Notes: generated from the letters alone by a model not told the origin. A DNA stretch of 64,000 nucleotides from Cellvibrio sp. PSBB023 (GCF_002007605.1 NZ_CP019799.1:992001-1056000); one strand, 5' to 3'; counted from the stretch's first letter, positions 9,524 through 18,436 are shown. A program made the numbers and translations.

Positions 9524-11872
9524 TTATTTAATGCTTATCGCGGCAGCGTTGAGATTGCTCGATTCTGCTGTGATGTTTATTCCATCCAATGAATCCCCAA
9601 TTTCTACCAGCGCACTGGCGATACCAGCGGCGGTATTTACTTCTACGGGGCTAATGAGTGTTGCCGGGCCGCTAACTGAAAATTTCACCGGAATATTGTT
9701 GCTGTATAAAGGGTTGCCTTTGTTGTCTTGCAGTTGTGCATAGACAAAGATGGCGTCTTTTACCCCTGGTTGCGGCTCTTTTCCGCTGGTATCTATTGAT
9801 AATGCCAGTGAGTGTGCTTCGCCTGGCGTCACTACAGTATGTTCGGCAACAATATTCCCGCTGCGATATGCAACTGCTTTGAGTTCGCCGGCTTCAAACT
9901 TATCTACTACAAATGTAAATGGTGGGTGTTTTAAATTGGTTGTATTGTTGTTTTGGTCGGGCGTTTGTTTGGCAATCATTTTACCGTTCACGTAAAGTGC
10001 CACTTCTTCGGCGTTGCTAAAGACACGAATATTTAATGCAGAATTTTCTGACCACTCGCTTGCAATAAATACCATGGGGCCAGAGGCGAATTTATCTGAG
10101 ACCTCATCCGGGTCGCGTTGGCTTTGATAAAAGTAATAACTGTATTTGGGAAGGCGATCAATGCTCATAATTCCCGAGCTTTCCAGATCGGGCGCGTAGC
10201 CGCGATTGTAATCAAACATGACCCAATAGCCGTCCGCAAATGCAGGTGTATTAAAATTATCATTGTGGGCTTCCTGAATATTTGCAGCTTGCTGCAACAA
10301 GCGCTTTTCACCATCGCTCAATAATTGACGGCTGGAGCGATCAGCTTGTAGCAAGTTTGCCCATGCACTTTGATTTAAGCCGGCATTCATCGCGTAATAT
10401 TCCCAGTCACCATATTCACTGACGACGTAAGCCTTGGTTGGAGTTTTGTAATGCTCCAAGCGGTGTTGGCGTGCTTGCAGGTAAATATCGTAACCATATT
10501 CTTGCCAGCCCGCCGATAAGGCGCCGGGGTATTCTTGTTGGATAATCGTGGTGAGTGAGTCGATAAAAGGCTCTGTCATCCAGGATTCGTTCAGTGAGCA
10601 CTCCCACGCCATCACTGACGCATGATTGCGATCGCGACGAATCAGATCGCGACACGTTTGCTGGATTTGTGCTTGAAATGCGGTGTCTTCAGAAAAATAT
10701 TGCCAACCCAAAATGGCATCGAGCAACACCAGGCCCAATTCATCAGCCGCGGCCATAAAGGCAGGTGAGTGAGGGTAGTGTGAGAGTCGTACATAATCAA
10801 AACCTGCCGATTTTATTTTTACGGCATCGCGATAATCCGCTGCATCGGAGGTTGCATAGCCTATGTAGGGATATTCTTGATGACGATTTACGCCGCGTAA
10901 AAATGTTTTCTCGCCATTGATATGAAGTTGTCCCTCAGCCCATTTGAACTCCCGAATACCAATGCGTGTAGTGTGTTCATCAACGAGTGCATCGCCTTCA
11001 TAAACACGTGTTACAAGGTTGTATAAATTGGGGGCTTTAGGCGACCAAAGTCGTGGGTTGTTAAGAGTGAATTCAATGGTGTTTTCTGCATCACTATTGC
11101 CATTAATGGTTTGTGATTCGCTGGTATGTTCGGCAACAGATTTGTCTCCATCCATGAGTTGTTGCACTACACGAAATACTTTGTTAGCGGCGTTTTTATT
11201 AACCAAGTGGGTTTGTACGTTCAGGGTTGCTTGCGTCGCATTAACCTGCGGGTAGCGAACGAAAATGCCGCCGCTTGCCGCCTTTCCAGCGGCAACAGCA
11301 TCGCTGATGTGCAAGTCATTATCGATTTGTAAATAGATGTGGCGATAAATACCGCCATAAGTATTGAAATCCAAATCGTGTAACGGTTTTGGGCCTGTTA
11401 CCGGGTTATCTCGGTTGTCCAGCCGAACCATTAATTCGTTAGGTGCATCCCAATTTAATTGTTGGGTTAAATCCACTGAAAATGGTAGGTAACCGCCAAC
11501 ATGGGTTGTTAGCTTTTTACCATTCAACCACACATCCGCAACATTCATGGCTGACTCAAATTTCAAACGGATATGCTTTCCTTTCCAGGCGGGTTCGGTA
11601 GTAATGGTTTTTTTGTACCATGCGTCGCCCTGGAATTGAGCATTGACTACCAGTGGTTCAATTTTAGGTGTGTGTGGAATACTGACATTTTCCCACTCGG
11701 TTTGTTGTTGTGCTGCTGTGAGATCAAGCGCTTTTTCACTGCGAAAAAATTGCCAGCCCTGATCAAAGAGTGCATCGCTCACAAGGTTTGTGTTGGGCGT
11801 TGGGTTTGGTGAGCAGGCGGCTAGTAAACAGCACAGCACCAGTGCGCCAAGGTGTGATAATTGTTGATTCAT
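9524..11872 (-). CDS. GH2 beta-galactosidase-like lipoprotein
   Basis: Glycoside hydrolase family 2 enzyme, 782 aa, probably releasing galactose from galacto-oligosaccharides. A lipobox (LLAAC, Cys20) predicts a lipid-anchored protein in the envelope. The jelly-roll sugar-binding domain is at about residues 30-190, then an Ig-like domain, then the TIM barrel from about residue 310. The acid/base is Glu429 (SLNESW) and the nucleophile Glu486 (VVSEYG). The C-terminal ~150 residues look like further Ig-like modules. It lies 42 bp downstream of a GH53 gene on the same strand, so the two form an operon. GH2 also contains mannosidases and glucuronidases; beta-galactosidase is inferred from the galactanase neighbours. 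Confidence 0.85.
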   Translation of the reverse strand: MNQQLSHLGALVLCCLLAACSPNPTPNTNLVSDALFDQGWQFFRSEKALDLTAAQQQTEWENVSIPHTPKIEPLVVNAQFQGDAWYKKTITTEPAWKGKHIRLKFESAMNVADVWLNGKKLTTHVGGYLPFSVDLTQQLNWDAPNELMVRLDNRDNPVTGPKPLHDLDFNTYGGIYRHIYLQIDNDLHISDAVAAGKAASGGIFVRYPQVNATQATLNVQTHLVNKNAANKVFRVVQQLMDGDKSVAEHTSESQTINGNSDAENTIEFTLNNPRLWSPKAPNLYNLVTRVYEGDALVDEHTTRIGIREFKWAEGQLHINGEKTFLRGVNRHQEYPYIGYATSDAADYRDAVKIKSAGFDYVRLSHYPHSPAFMAAADELGLVLLDAILGWQYFSEDTAFQAQIQQTCRDLIRRDRNHASVMAWECSLNESWMTEPFIDSLTTIIQQEYPGALSAGWQEYGYDIYLQARQHRLEHYKTPTKAYVVSEYGDWEYYAMNAGLNQSAWANLLQADRSSRQLLSDGEKRLLQQAANIQEAHNDNFNTPAFADGYWVMFDYNRGYAPDLESSGIMSIDRLPKYSYYFYQSQRDPDEVSDKFASGPMVFIASEWSENSALNIRVFSNAEEVALYVNGKMIAKQTPDQNNNTTNLKHPPFTFVVDKFEAGELKAVAYRSGNIVAEHTVVTPGEAHSLALSIDTSGKEPQPGVKDAIFVYAQLQDNKGNPLYSNNIPVKFSVSGPATLISPVEVNTAAGIASALVEIGDSLDGINITAESSNLNAAAISIK

Positions 11873-11914
11873 TGTTCGTCTCGCTTTTCAATATTATGTC
11901 AGTGTAATAATGAG

Positions 11915-13024
11915 TTAGTTGTCGTTTTTGTTGGAGAAAAATAAGAACGCGGGCAACGCTTTATTGCCATTGCCTGCATCAAAAAATGTTGCGTTTTCCC
12001 AGTGTGAGCCTGTTCCCCACAGGGTTTTACATTTAGTGCTCACCCATGCCGGTTCCCAATACACAACGCCCAAACCGCCTGATGTTTTTACCAGGTTGCG
12101 CAGTGTTAATAGGTAGCTCGCTTGCCCCTTGGGTGTTGCTGGAAAATTGCGTTGTATAGCGGTTTTGCCAAGTACATTGGCTGCTTTGTCGAAATTATTT
12201 AAGGTGTAGGGGTAGGCTGTTTCGACAATAAGAACATCTTTTTGATAATTTTGCCTTAAGGTTTTTATCGCATTTGGTAGTTGCGGTAATTGATAAGTAG
12301 ACCACTGTGGATAATAAGAGAGGCCAATAATGTCATAGTCAAGTACACCGTTTTCAGTGGCTTGCTTAAACCACCAGAGTGCGTTTTCCGGTTGGGCGAT
12401 ATGCAGCACTATCTGGATGGGCTTATTGGATTTTTTACTGTAATCGCGCACGGCTTTTATGCCGCTATTCAATAGGGTGGCGTTACGCGACCAATCAGGA
12501 ATGCCTTTTACCAGCTTGTCTTCATGTTGCAATATTTCGATATTGGTTTCGTTGCCAACTTGAACCAGGTCGGGCAGGGCATTGTGTTCGTCAAGTGTTG
12601 CAAGGGTTTGTGTTGTGTAGTCGTATAGTGTTTGCGCCAGTTCACCTGTGTCGCTAATGTGTGCCCAGGCTTTGGGAATAAATTGTTTTTCGGGGTCGGT
12701 CCAGGTATCCGAGTAATGAAAATCCAACAGGGTTTTCATGCCGCTGGCTTTTGCGCGTTGCAGGGTTTTGGTGGCATCTGCCAGATTGGAATAACGTGTC
12801 CAGTCCGGGTTATGCCATAGGCGCACGCGAATCAGATTGGCTCCTTTATTGGCGAAAAGTACGAACGGATCCTGACGTTTACTTTTGTCGTAATATTTTG
12901 CGCCGCAGTCCTCCATCTCATTAACGTAAGACAAGTCTGCGCCCAGGTAAAAGGGTGTGCTGGCATCGGCGGCTAACACCATGTGATTAAGCAGGCAAAG
13001 TAGTATTGCCATGGAGTATTTCAT
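11915..13024 (-). CDS. Second GH53 arabinogalactan endo-beta-1,4-galactanase
   Basis: GH53 enzyme of 369 aa with an N-terminal signal peptide (MKYSMAILLCLLNHMVLA, cleavage near residue 18). The acid/base is Glu159 in VQVGNETN and the nucleophile Glu268 in LIVETAYP; a WEPAW barrel-end motif is also present. It differs strongly from the GH53 at 8447, so this is not a recent tandem copy; it has the longer loops and cysteines (EDCGAKYYD) of another GH53 subgroup. It is the first gene of an operon with the GH2 lipoprotein gene and is therefore likely part of the same galactan response. Confidence 0.92.
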   Translation of the reverse strand: MKYSMAILLCLLNHMVLAADASTPFYLGADLSYVNEMEDCGAKYYDKSKRQDPFVLFANKGANLIRVRLWHNPDWTRYSNLADATKTLQRAKASGMKTLLDFHYSDTWTDPEKQFIPKAWAHISDTGELAQTLYDYTTQTLATLDEHNALPDLVQVGNETNIEILQHEDKLVKGIPDWSRNATLLNSGIKAVRDYSKKSNKPIQIVLHIAQPENALWWFKQATENGVLDYDIIGLSYYPQWSTYQLPQLPNAIKTLRQNYQKDVLIVETAYPYTLNNFDKAANVLGKTAIQRNFPATPKGQASYLLTLRNLVKTSGGLGVVYWEPAWVSTKCKTLWGTGSHWENATFFDAGNGNKALPAFLFFSNKNDN

Positions 13025-13281
13025 TATTTGTCTGCCTTTATTGTGCTGTATGCCGTTGGCATTCAGTGTGGTTCCAGGTTGTTAGTGGCGGTTAGGGTGG
13101 GCTGGTGTTGTGCATCCGTGAAATGTAGCTCTTAACGCTATAAATCATATATATATTCTAATATTAGCGATTTGAGAAAAGATGTCAATACAAAGCCAGT
13201 GCCTTGTGTGTGCAGGTATTGTGGGCTGGAGGGGGGATTGGCCTGCAGTGCGCGCGCAGGCCGGGGAAGCTGTTTTGCGGA
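13025..13281. other. Promoter region of the GH53-GH2 operon
   Basis: Intergenic region between the minus-strand GH53 start and the flgN stop. An AT-rich stretch at 13136-13169 has CGCTA/TAGCG ends and a central alternating TA run, forming an imperfect 34-bp dyad that could be an operator or promoter core. No sugar-regulator gene is adjacent. Confidence 0.35.
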
Positions 13282-13758
13282 TTAAGCCTTCGCGACAGTG
13301 AAGGAGGAGGTTTGCTCGGTTTTGAGACCTTGTGCGGTATAGAGTGAGGCTGTTGCAACTTTGCCGCGTAAGAGGTTGAGCAGGTGATTCAGGGTTTGTT
13401 GGGAGCGGGCAATCATTTTGCCATTAATGTCATTCAGTTCCTGGCATTCTTCAAACTCGCCAATCAGGCGCTGCCAGTCTTCGCGCAGTGGCAAAGTGGC
13501 CGTATTGCGTTGGAGAAAAAGATCCCATCCTTCTGCATTGGCGGGCAGGTTCAGCGCATTGAGCACTTTCTGGCGCTGTTTGCTGTTATGGCCGAGCTGG
13601 TTTACGAGGGTAGTTTTTTGCTCGGCGATAATGGCCAGTTGATCCTGCTTGCGTTGTGCCAGTTGTTCGCGCTCATCAATTAACAGTTGCTTTAATTGTT
13701 GAATTGCAGCGGAGTCCTGCGCAAGCATTTGGCGCAGTAGTGTGATATCAAGAGACAT
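13282..13758 (-). CDS. flgN: Flagella synthesis protein FlgN
   Basis: Cytosolic type III export chaperone for the hook-filament junction proteins FlgK and FlgL. The frame is open to 13818, but the ATG at 13758 (MSLDITLLRQMLAQ) has AGAGG upstream and gives 158 aa, the usual size. The protein is largely helical, with a central coiled coil (LIDEREQLAQRKQDQLAIIAEQ) as expected for the family. It lies 102 nt downstream of flgM and completes the flgM-flgN pair seen in Pseudomonas. Its FlgK and FlgL clients are encoded at 26592 and 29473. Confidence 0.88.
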   Translation of the reverse strand: MSLDITLLRQMLAQDSAAIQQLKQLLIDEREQLAQRKQDQLAIIAEQKTTLVNQLGHNSKQRQKVLNALNLPANAEGWDLFLQRNTATLPLREDWQRLIGEFEECQELNDINGKMIARSQQTLNHLLNLLRGKVATASLYTAQGLKTEQTSSFTVAKA

Positions 13759-13860
13759 AGCAACCTCTTTTTTAATAGGCCCTAAAAGGTGGGCGGGTAA
13801 TAAATCAACGCAAATCACAAGATGGCGCAGGGGAGGCGCGTACTTGCGTTTGCATTGGGT

Positions 13861-14181
13861 TTAGCCGAGCAGATCGTTTTGCTTGAGCATATTCTCTGCG
13901 ATACGTTCCGGGTTTATTTCAAAGCGTCCTTCTGCAATAGCGCGACGAATTTCTGCAACCTTTTCAAGGTTTACATCTGGTGCGCTATTGATCTTGCTTT
14001 GTAGCCTGCCGAGTGTTTGCGCCTCCTGGCTCAATACAACCTGGTCGCTTGCCGTTTGGGCGGCCGGTGGCGATGATTTTGTCTCGGTAGTTTTGGCATC
14101 TGCCGTGGCAGGTGCAGCAGGTTTGCTACGAGCGCCCTTGGCATTGACCGAGTCAAGCGAGTTGTTGGTGTTAAGAATCAT
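13861..14181 (-). CDS. flgM: Anti-sigma-28 factor FlgM
   Basis: Holds sigma-28 (FliA) inactive until the hook is complete, then is exported. The 106-aa protein has a low-complexity Ala/Thr/Lys N-terminal half and the conserved C-terminal sigma-binding helices (VNLEKVAEIRRAIAEGRFEI). A sigma-28 promoter lies about 110 nt upstream (14294-14320), so FlgM is made under the factor it inhibits, as in other flagellar systems. flgN follows on the same strand. Confidence 0.92.
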   Translation of the reverse strand: MILNTNNSLDSVNAKGARSKPAAPATADAKTTETKSSPPAAQTASDQVVLSQEAQTLGRLQSKINSAPDVNLEKVAEIRRAIAEGRFEINPERIAENMLKQNDLLG

Positions 14182-14293
14182 GTTTTTCCCCTTGGTATCA
14201 TCGGGCCTGTATGCCGGATGACTGTTAATCTAAAAGTCGCGGTTGCTATGTCGTGACATTTGGGAGTCCCGGTTTAAGGTTCTCCTGTTAAGG

Positions 14294-14320
14294 ATATCGG
14301 CCAAGGCCGGATTAACTTTA
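14294..14320 (-). promoter_or_regulatory. Sigma-28 promoter of flgM-flgN
   Basis: On the minus strand TAAAG (14320-14316) is followed after exactly 14 nt by GCCGATAT (14301-14294), a seven-of-eight match to the -10 GCCGATAA. It sits between the flgA stop and the flgM start. Confidence 0.85.
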
Positions 14321-14345
14321 GCAACATTTTTTAAAAAACCCAGGC

Positions 14346-15140
14346 CTATAAGGTTTGTACAAGCCCTTGATTTAAAACGACTCCCGTGACAATGCGATCT
14401 GATGAGCTATTGCGCACCCTGATTTTCTGGCCAAGCCGACCATCTGCCAATGCAACGCCTGAGCTGACCACTTTGATAGCGCCAGCCTGTGCTTGTAATG
14501 TGACTATCTCGCCGCGCTTGATCGCGGTGGGGGCGTCCAATGAGCTGGTTTTGAATGCCTCGCCTTGCCCTATATTTCGCTTTGCCTCTTTACCGAGTAT
14601 TTGCTCCCTGTCCAAGGCATAGCCTTGCCTGATGCTGCTGACATTGGTCAGGGTGTTGGCTAGATGGCTATCATTTATATGTTCACCGCGTGCAATAGTG
14701 CGTGCTGCAACGGGGATTTGCCGGTAAATCATGACCTGTGCAGGGACATGGACTGCCCAGCCTTGCGGTGTTGGGCAGCGTGTTTGGACGCTAATGCTAC
14801 CGCCAAGGCCTGTTGAGTCTTGCAGGTTGAAATGCAGCGGTTCCGCACAGGCCTCAAGCCGCAGGCGGCTATCAAGGTTGCCAACCTTAATGTCCAGTCG
14901 TTCATGGGGCTCTTGGGCATAATGCGTCGCCAAAAAATTGGCAACATCTTGTTTCAGTGCCAGAGGCGAGTAGATTTGTGCGTTAGCGGTCATGCTGGGT
15001 AACGCGATGAAAAGGGCGCCAGCCAGATATTTAACCCCTGCGGCTGAATTGTGGGTGCGTTTTTGCGCGAGCGCCCTGTTGGCGGGGATGCTCGGTAAAA
15101 ATTTCCGTAAGAAATTGCTGCAAAAACTAGGAAGTTCCAT
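14346..15140 (-). CDS. flgA: Flagellar basal body P-ring assembly protein FlgA
   Basis: Periplasmic chaperone for assembly of the FlgI P-ring. The ATG at 15140 (MELPSFCSNF) gives 264 aa; a TTG 18 nt upstream is in frame but less likely. The hydrophobic signal sequence is internal at about residues 36-55 (KYLAGALFIALPSMTANA), an unusually long pre-sequence, so a later start cannot be excluded. The C-terminal half is the SAF domain (IPVAARTIARGEHINDSHL ... GQKIRVRNSSSDRIVTGVV). It is divergent from cheV and has its own sigma-54 site at 15246. Confidence 0.9.
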   Translation of the reverse strand: MELPSFCSNFLRKFLPSIPANRALAQKRTHNSAAGVKYLAGALFIALPSMTANAQIYSPLALKQDVANFLATHYAQEPHERLDIKVGNLDSRLRLEACAEPLHFNLQDSTGLGGSISVQTRCPTPQGWAVHVPAQVMIYRQIPVAARTIARGEHINDSHLANTLTNVSSIRQGYALDREQILGKEAKRNIGQGEAFKTSSLDAPTAIKRGEIVTLQAQAGAIKVVSSGVALADGRLGQKIRVRNSSSDRIVTGVVLNQGLVQTL

Positions 15141-15199
15141 ATTTTGGCCTATCCTCAAGGGTAAGAACCGAGTGTCACTCGCTCTATTAAATTAACGAC

Positions 15200-15226
15200 T
15201 AAAGTCTGACACTTTTTTGCCGCTAA
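15200..15226 (+). promoter_or_regulatory. Sigma-28 promoter of cheV-cheR
   Basis: TAAAG at 15200-15204, a 14-nt spacer, then GCCGCTAA at 15219-15226. The cheV start is about 94 nt downstream. It lies beside the divergent flgA sigma-54 site. Confidence 0.83.
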
Positions 15227-15245
15227 GCTTCTTAAATGACATAAA

Positions 15246-15260
15246 GCAAATACTGTGCCG
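15246..15260 (-). promoter_or_regulatory. Sigma-54 promoter of flgA
   Basis: On the minus strand CGGCAC (15260-15255), 5 nt, then TTGC (15249-15246): a -24/-12 element with the correct GG-to-GC spacing. The flgA ATG is about 105 nt downstream. Confidence 0.72.
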
Positions 15261-15319
15261 CACGCTGCAGTTCTTGTAAGTGATGTCTTTGCTGACTTTT
15301 CAATCAATGAGGTAATTGC

Positions 15320-16276
15320 ATGGCTGGGGTAATGGATAGTGTCAATCAGCGCACACAACTGGTTGGCCAAAATCGTCTTGAACTATTGCTGTTTCGCCTG
15401 GGTGGTCAACAGTTGTACGGCATTAATGTGTTCAAGGTGAAAGAAGTGCTTCAGTGTCCACAGTTGAATGCAATTCCTGGCCGCAGCTCGGTTGTTCGTG
15501 GTGTTGCACATATCCGTGGTGGCACCTTACCGATTATGGACATGAATCTGGCCATAGGGCGCCGTGAATTGCCCGATATAGAAAGCTGTTTTGTTATCAT
15601 TACCGAATACAATCGCACGGCCCAGGGTTTTCTGGTTCGCTCTGTGGAGCGCATCGTCAATATGAACTGGGGGGATATACATCCACCGCCTAAAGGTGCA
15701 GGTAAAGAGCATTACCTGACGGCAGTCACCCAGGTGGATGGGCAGTTGGTTGAAATTATCGATGTGGAAAAAATTCTGGCTGAGGTATCGCCTGCGCGCG
15801 AAGAGGTGAGTGCCGGCGTGATTGAGGACGGTATTGCTGATCGCGTAGTGCAGAAGCATGTCCTGATCATTGATGACTCAACCATCGCTCGCAAGCAGAT
15901 ACAGCGTGTTATTGAAGGGATGGGCATCAAAACCACCCTGAAAAAAGACGGGGCAGAGGGCTTTAATTATCTGCTGGATCTGATTAAAGCCGGTAAAGAT
16001 CCCTACGCTGAACTGATTATGATCATTTGCGATATTGAAATGCCCGAGATGGATGGGTACACCTTTACCGCAGAAGTGCGGAATCATCCGCAGTTGAAAA
16101 ATCTCCACATTATTTTACATACCTCACTGAGTGGTGTGTTCAATGAAGCGATGGTGCGCAAGGTGGGAGCAGATGATTTCCTTGCTAAATTCCATCCTGA
16201 TGAGTTGGCAAAACGGGTAAATGATCGGGTGTTGTCGATGACGGGCGAAAGTTTGTTGCCGCCTGAAGAGGTGTGA
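15320..16276 (+). CDS. cheV: Chemotaxis protein CheV (CheW-receiver fusion)
   Basis: Couples chemoreceptors to CheA and modulates signalling by phosphorylation. The 318-aa protein has an N-terminal CheW-like domain (about residues 17-160) and a C-terminal response-regulator receiver (about 178-305) with the acidic pocket Asp185/Asp186, phospho-acceptor Asp238 (IICDIEMPEMDG), Thr near HTSLSG and Lys in FLAKFHP. ATG at 15320 follows GAGGTAA. cheR follows 52 nt downstream, as in Pseudomonas, so the pair is probably an operon under the sigma-28 site at 15200. Confidence 0.95.
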   Translation: MAGVMDSVNQRTQLVGQNRLELLLFRLGGQQLYGINVFKVKEVLQCPQLNAIPGRSSVVRGVAHIRGGTLPIMDMNLAIGRRELPDIESCFVIITEYNRTAQGFLVRSVERIVNMNWGDIHPPPKGAGKEHYLTAVTQVDGQLVEIIDVEKILAEVSPAREEVSAGVIEDGIADRVVQKHVLIIDDSTIARKQIQRVIEGMGIKTTLKKDGAEGFNYLLDLIKAGKDPYAELIMIICDIEMPEMDGYTFTAEVRNHPQLKNLHIILHTSLSGVFNEAMVRKVGADDFLAKFHPDELAKRVNDRVLSMTGESLLPPEEV

Positions 16277-16328
16277 GTTTGTATTGCTGTCGCAATTGTG
16301 CGGCAGCAATTGTTTTTATTGAGAGTCT

Positions 16329-17204
16329 ATGAGTAATAAGCCAACCCCTTTTTCCAAGCCGCTCGGTGGCGATAACCTCAACCAAGCTGACTTTGACCAA
16401 TTTCGCCAGTTTCTTGAGGAGGCTTGCGGTATTTCGTTGGGAGATAACAAGCAATACCTGGTGACCAACCGCATCAGGCGTATCCTGGAAGAGAACAATA
16501 TCGCGTCCTTTGGTGAATTGGTTAAAAGCCTGAAGCAGGGTTTTAACCGCAAGTTAAAGGATCAGGTTATCGATTCCATGACGACCAATGAAACGTTTTG
16601 GTTTCGTGATAACTATCCTTATGATCATTTAAAAAATGTGCTCCTGCCCCAGTTGATGGCCGGTAATAACCGCATGTTTGGTCCGGTGCGAATTTGGTCT
16701 GCGGCTTGTTCTTCCGGTCAGGAACCATATTCCATTAGCATGATGGTTGAAGAGTACAAGCGTCAAAATATGGGGAATTTGGCGCGCCCTGTACAGGTTG
16801 TCGCGACCGATTTGTCCTCCACTGTGTTGGATCAAGCGCGTAGCGGGGAATATGACAAGCTGTCGGTGATGAGAGGTCTGTCGTCTGAACGCCTTGAGCG
16901 ATACTTCGATAATCCGACACCGGTGCTGTGGAAGGTAAAGCCTTTTGTTAAAGAGCGTATCGATTTTCGTTCGCTTAACTTGATGGATTCCTATGCGGCT
17001 TTGGGTAAGTTTGACATAGTGTTTTGTCGCAATGTGTTGATTTATTTTAATGCGGATCTCAAGCGTCAGATTCTGCAAAAAATCCATGCATCCTTGAAGC
17101 CGCAGGGCATATTGTTCCTCGGGTCATCGGAAGGGCTTGCGGGAGTCGCAGACTTGTTTGATATGGTTCGCTGCGAGCCTGGCATTCTCTATAAGGCGAT
17201 TTAA
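16329..17204 (+). CDS. cheR: Chemotaxis protein methyltransferase CheR
   Basis: S-adenosylmethionine-dependent methyltransferase that methylates glutamates of chemoreceptors. At 291 aa it has the usual CheR length. The N-terminal helical domain contains NRIRRILEE, followed by TTNETFWFRD and the SAM-binding core (VRIWSAACSSGQEPYSISM). FDIVFCRNVLIYFN is the conserved catalytic-domain strand. It lacks the C-terminal pentapeptide-receptor tether cues, as far as can be judged. It is downstream of cheV and followed by a probable terminator before the flgB promoter. Confidence 0.95.
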   Translation: MSNKPTPFSKPLGGDNLNQADFDQFRQFLEEACGISLGDNKQYLVTNRIRRILEENNIASFGELVKSLKQGFNRKLKDQVIDSMTTNETFWFRDNYPYDHLKNVLLPQLMAGNNRMFGPVRIWSAACSSGQEPYSISMMVEEYKRQNMGNLARPVQVVATDLSSTVLDQARSGEYDKLSVMRGLSSERLERYFDNPTPVLWKVKPFVKERIDFRSLNLMDSYAALGKFDIVFCRNVLIYFNADLKRQILQKIHASLKPQGILFLGSSEGLAGVADLFDMVRCEPGILYKAI

Positions 17205-17232
17205 CGTCTTCTCCTCTATCTAACCTTCTTTC

Positions 17233-17270
17233 AAGCTCCTTCGTGTTCGGGGAGTTTTTAGTTTTTTTTC
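17233..17270 (+). terminator. Probable terminator after cheR
   Basis: AAGCTCC (17233-17239) pairs with GGAGTTT (17251-17257, one G-U pair) across an 11-nt loop, followed by a long T-rich tract (agttttttttc). Confidence 0.55.
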
Positions 17271-17422
17271 TACTGCCATTCGCCGCCTGCTTGCCGTTCC
17301 GTTTACTTATTCCCCCTGTGGGCGGAAAAGCTTTGCCGCTTTCTTGTTGCCGCTTCTGAATCCACACCCGACTAAAAATAAAAAATATAAATAAAACAAG
17401 GTGTTATCTGCTTTTTGTGCGC

Positions 17423-17439
17423 TTGGCACAGCCATTGCT
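17423..17439 (+). promoter_or_regulatory. Sigma-54 promoter of flgBCDE
   Basis: TTGGCAC at 17423-17429, a 5-nt spacer and TTGCT at 17435-17439 match the -24/-12 consensus exactly. The flgB ATG is 88 nt past the -12 element. The rest of the 17205-17526 gap holds the cheR terminator and no credible gene. Confidence 0.9.
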
Positions 17440-17526
17440 TTATCGTCAATAACTGTGGCAATAGAACCCTTGTTGCCTACCGCAATAGTTTTTCCCGGCG
17501 CGATGCGTCGGACAGGTGAAACCATT

Positions 17527-17928
17527 ATGTCCATCTCTTTCGATAAAGCACTCGGCATTCATGAGTCTGCACTGCGGTTTCGCTCAGAGCGTGCGGCTGT
17601 GCTAGCGAATAACCTCGCCAACGTTGATACCCCTAACTTCAAAGCCAAGGATATCGACTTCAAGCAAGCGCTTAATCAGAAAATGACAGCAAATAACGGA
17701 TTTCATTTGTCCACCACCCAGTCGGCCCATATCGACGGCAGTGCATTTGCCACCAATGAGGCGGACACCTTGTACCGCACGCCGCAACAACCATCTATTG
17801 ATGGCAATACGGTTGAAGATCAAATCGAACACGCGGAATACATGAAAAATGCGCTGGCCTTTCAATCCAGTTTTCAGTTTTTAAATAGTAAGTTCACTGG
17901 TTTACGCAGCGCGATTCGCGGCGAATAA
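17527..17928 (+). CDS. flgB: Flagellar proximal rod protein FlgB
   Basis: Proximal rod subunit of the basal body, exported by the flagellar type III system. The frame is open from 17401, but that start lies upstream of the sigma-54 promoter. The ATG at 17527 gives MSISFDKALGIHESALRFRS, the family N-terminus, and 133 aa. The rod signature (LANNLANVDTPNFKAKDIDF) is at about residues 29-48. It is first in the flgBCDE operon. Confidence 0.95.
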   Translation: MSISFDKALGIHESALRFRSERAAVLANNLANVDTPNFKAKDIDFKQALNQKMTANNGFHLSTTQSAHIDGSAFATNEADTLYRTPQQPSIDGNTVEDQIEHAEYMKNALAFQSSFQFLNSKFTGLRSAIRGE

Positions 17929-17986
17929 ATCCAGCTGAAGCGTTATCCCTTGCGGTGATAACGTCAATAAATGAATAGGTGAAGCT

Positions 17987-18436
17987 ATGGCACTTGGAAA
18001 TATTTTTGATATCGCAGGCACAGGGATGAACGCACAAAGTTTGCGTTTGAATACCACCGCCAGCAACCTGGCAAATGCGCAGTCGGCCAGTTCCAGTGTT
18101 AACGAAGTGTATCGCAGCCGCCAGCCAGTATTTGCTGCTATCCAACAAGAAGCGATGCGTGCCAGTGTCACCGAAGGTGCATATAGCGATAACGAAGTGG
18201 ATGCCGCTGCTGGTGTTCAGGTATTGGGAATTGTAGAAAGTGATGCGCCTTTACAGCGTCGTTATGAGCCAGGTCACCCCAAGGCCGATGCGGAAGGTTA
18301 TGTGTTTTATCCTAACGTCAATCCGGTTGAAGAAATGGCGAACATGATTGCTGCATCTCGCTCATTTCAAATGAATGTTGAAGTCATGAATTCAGCAAAA
18401 CAAATGGTTCAGCGTGTGCTGACGCTTGGTCAGTAA
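17987..18436 (+). CDS. flgC: Flagellar proximal rod protein FlgC
   Basis: Rod subunit, 149 aa. The N-terminal rod motif (NTTASNLANAQSASSSVNEV) is near residues 24-43 and the C-terminal helix (EEMANMIAASRSFQMNVEVMNSAK) packs against it, the usual axial-protein design. The ATG at 17987 follows GGTGAAG. It lies 58 nt after flgB and 18 nt before flgD in the same operon. Confidence 0.95.
   Translation: MALGNIFDIAGTGMNAQSLRLNTTASNLANAQSASSSVNEVYRSRQPVFAAIQQEAMRASVTEGAYSDNEVDAAAGVQVLGIVESDAPLQRRYEPGHPKADAEGYVFYPNVNPVEEMANMIAASRSFQMNVEVMNSAKQMVQRVLTLGQ

Noticed and set aside
9486..9995. Short plus-strand ORFs opposite the GH2 gene
   Set aside because: Shadows of the GH2 reading frame overlapping its terminator; no support.
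17401..17526. N-terminal extension of flgB to a start at 17401
   Set aside because: The sigma-54 promoter lies inside it and FlgB proteins start at MSISFDKAL; the ATG at 17527 is correct.
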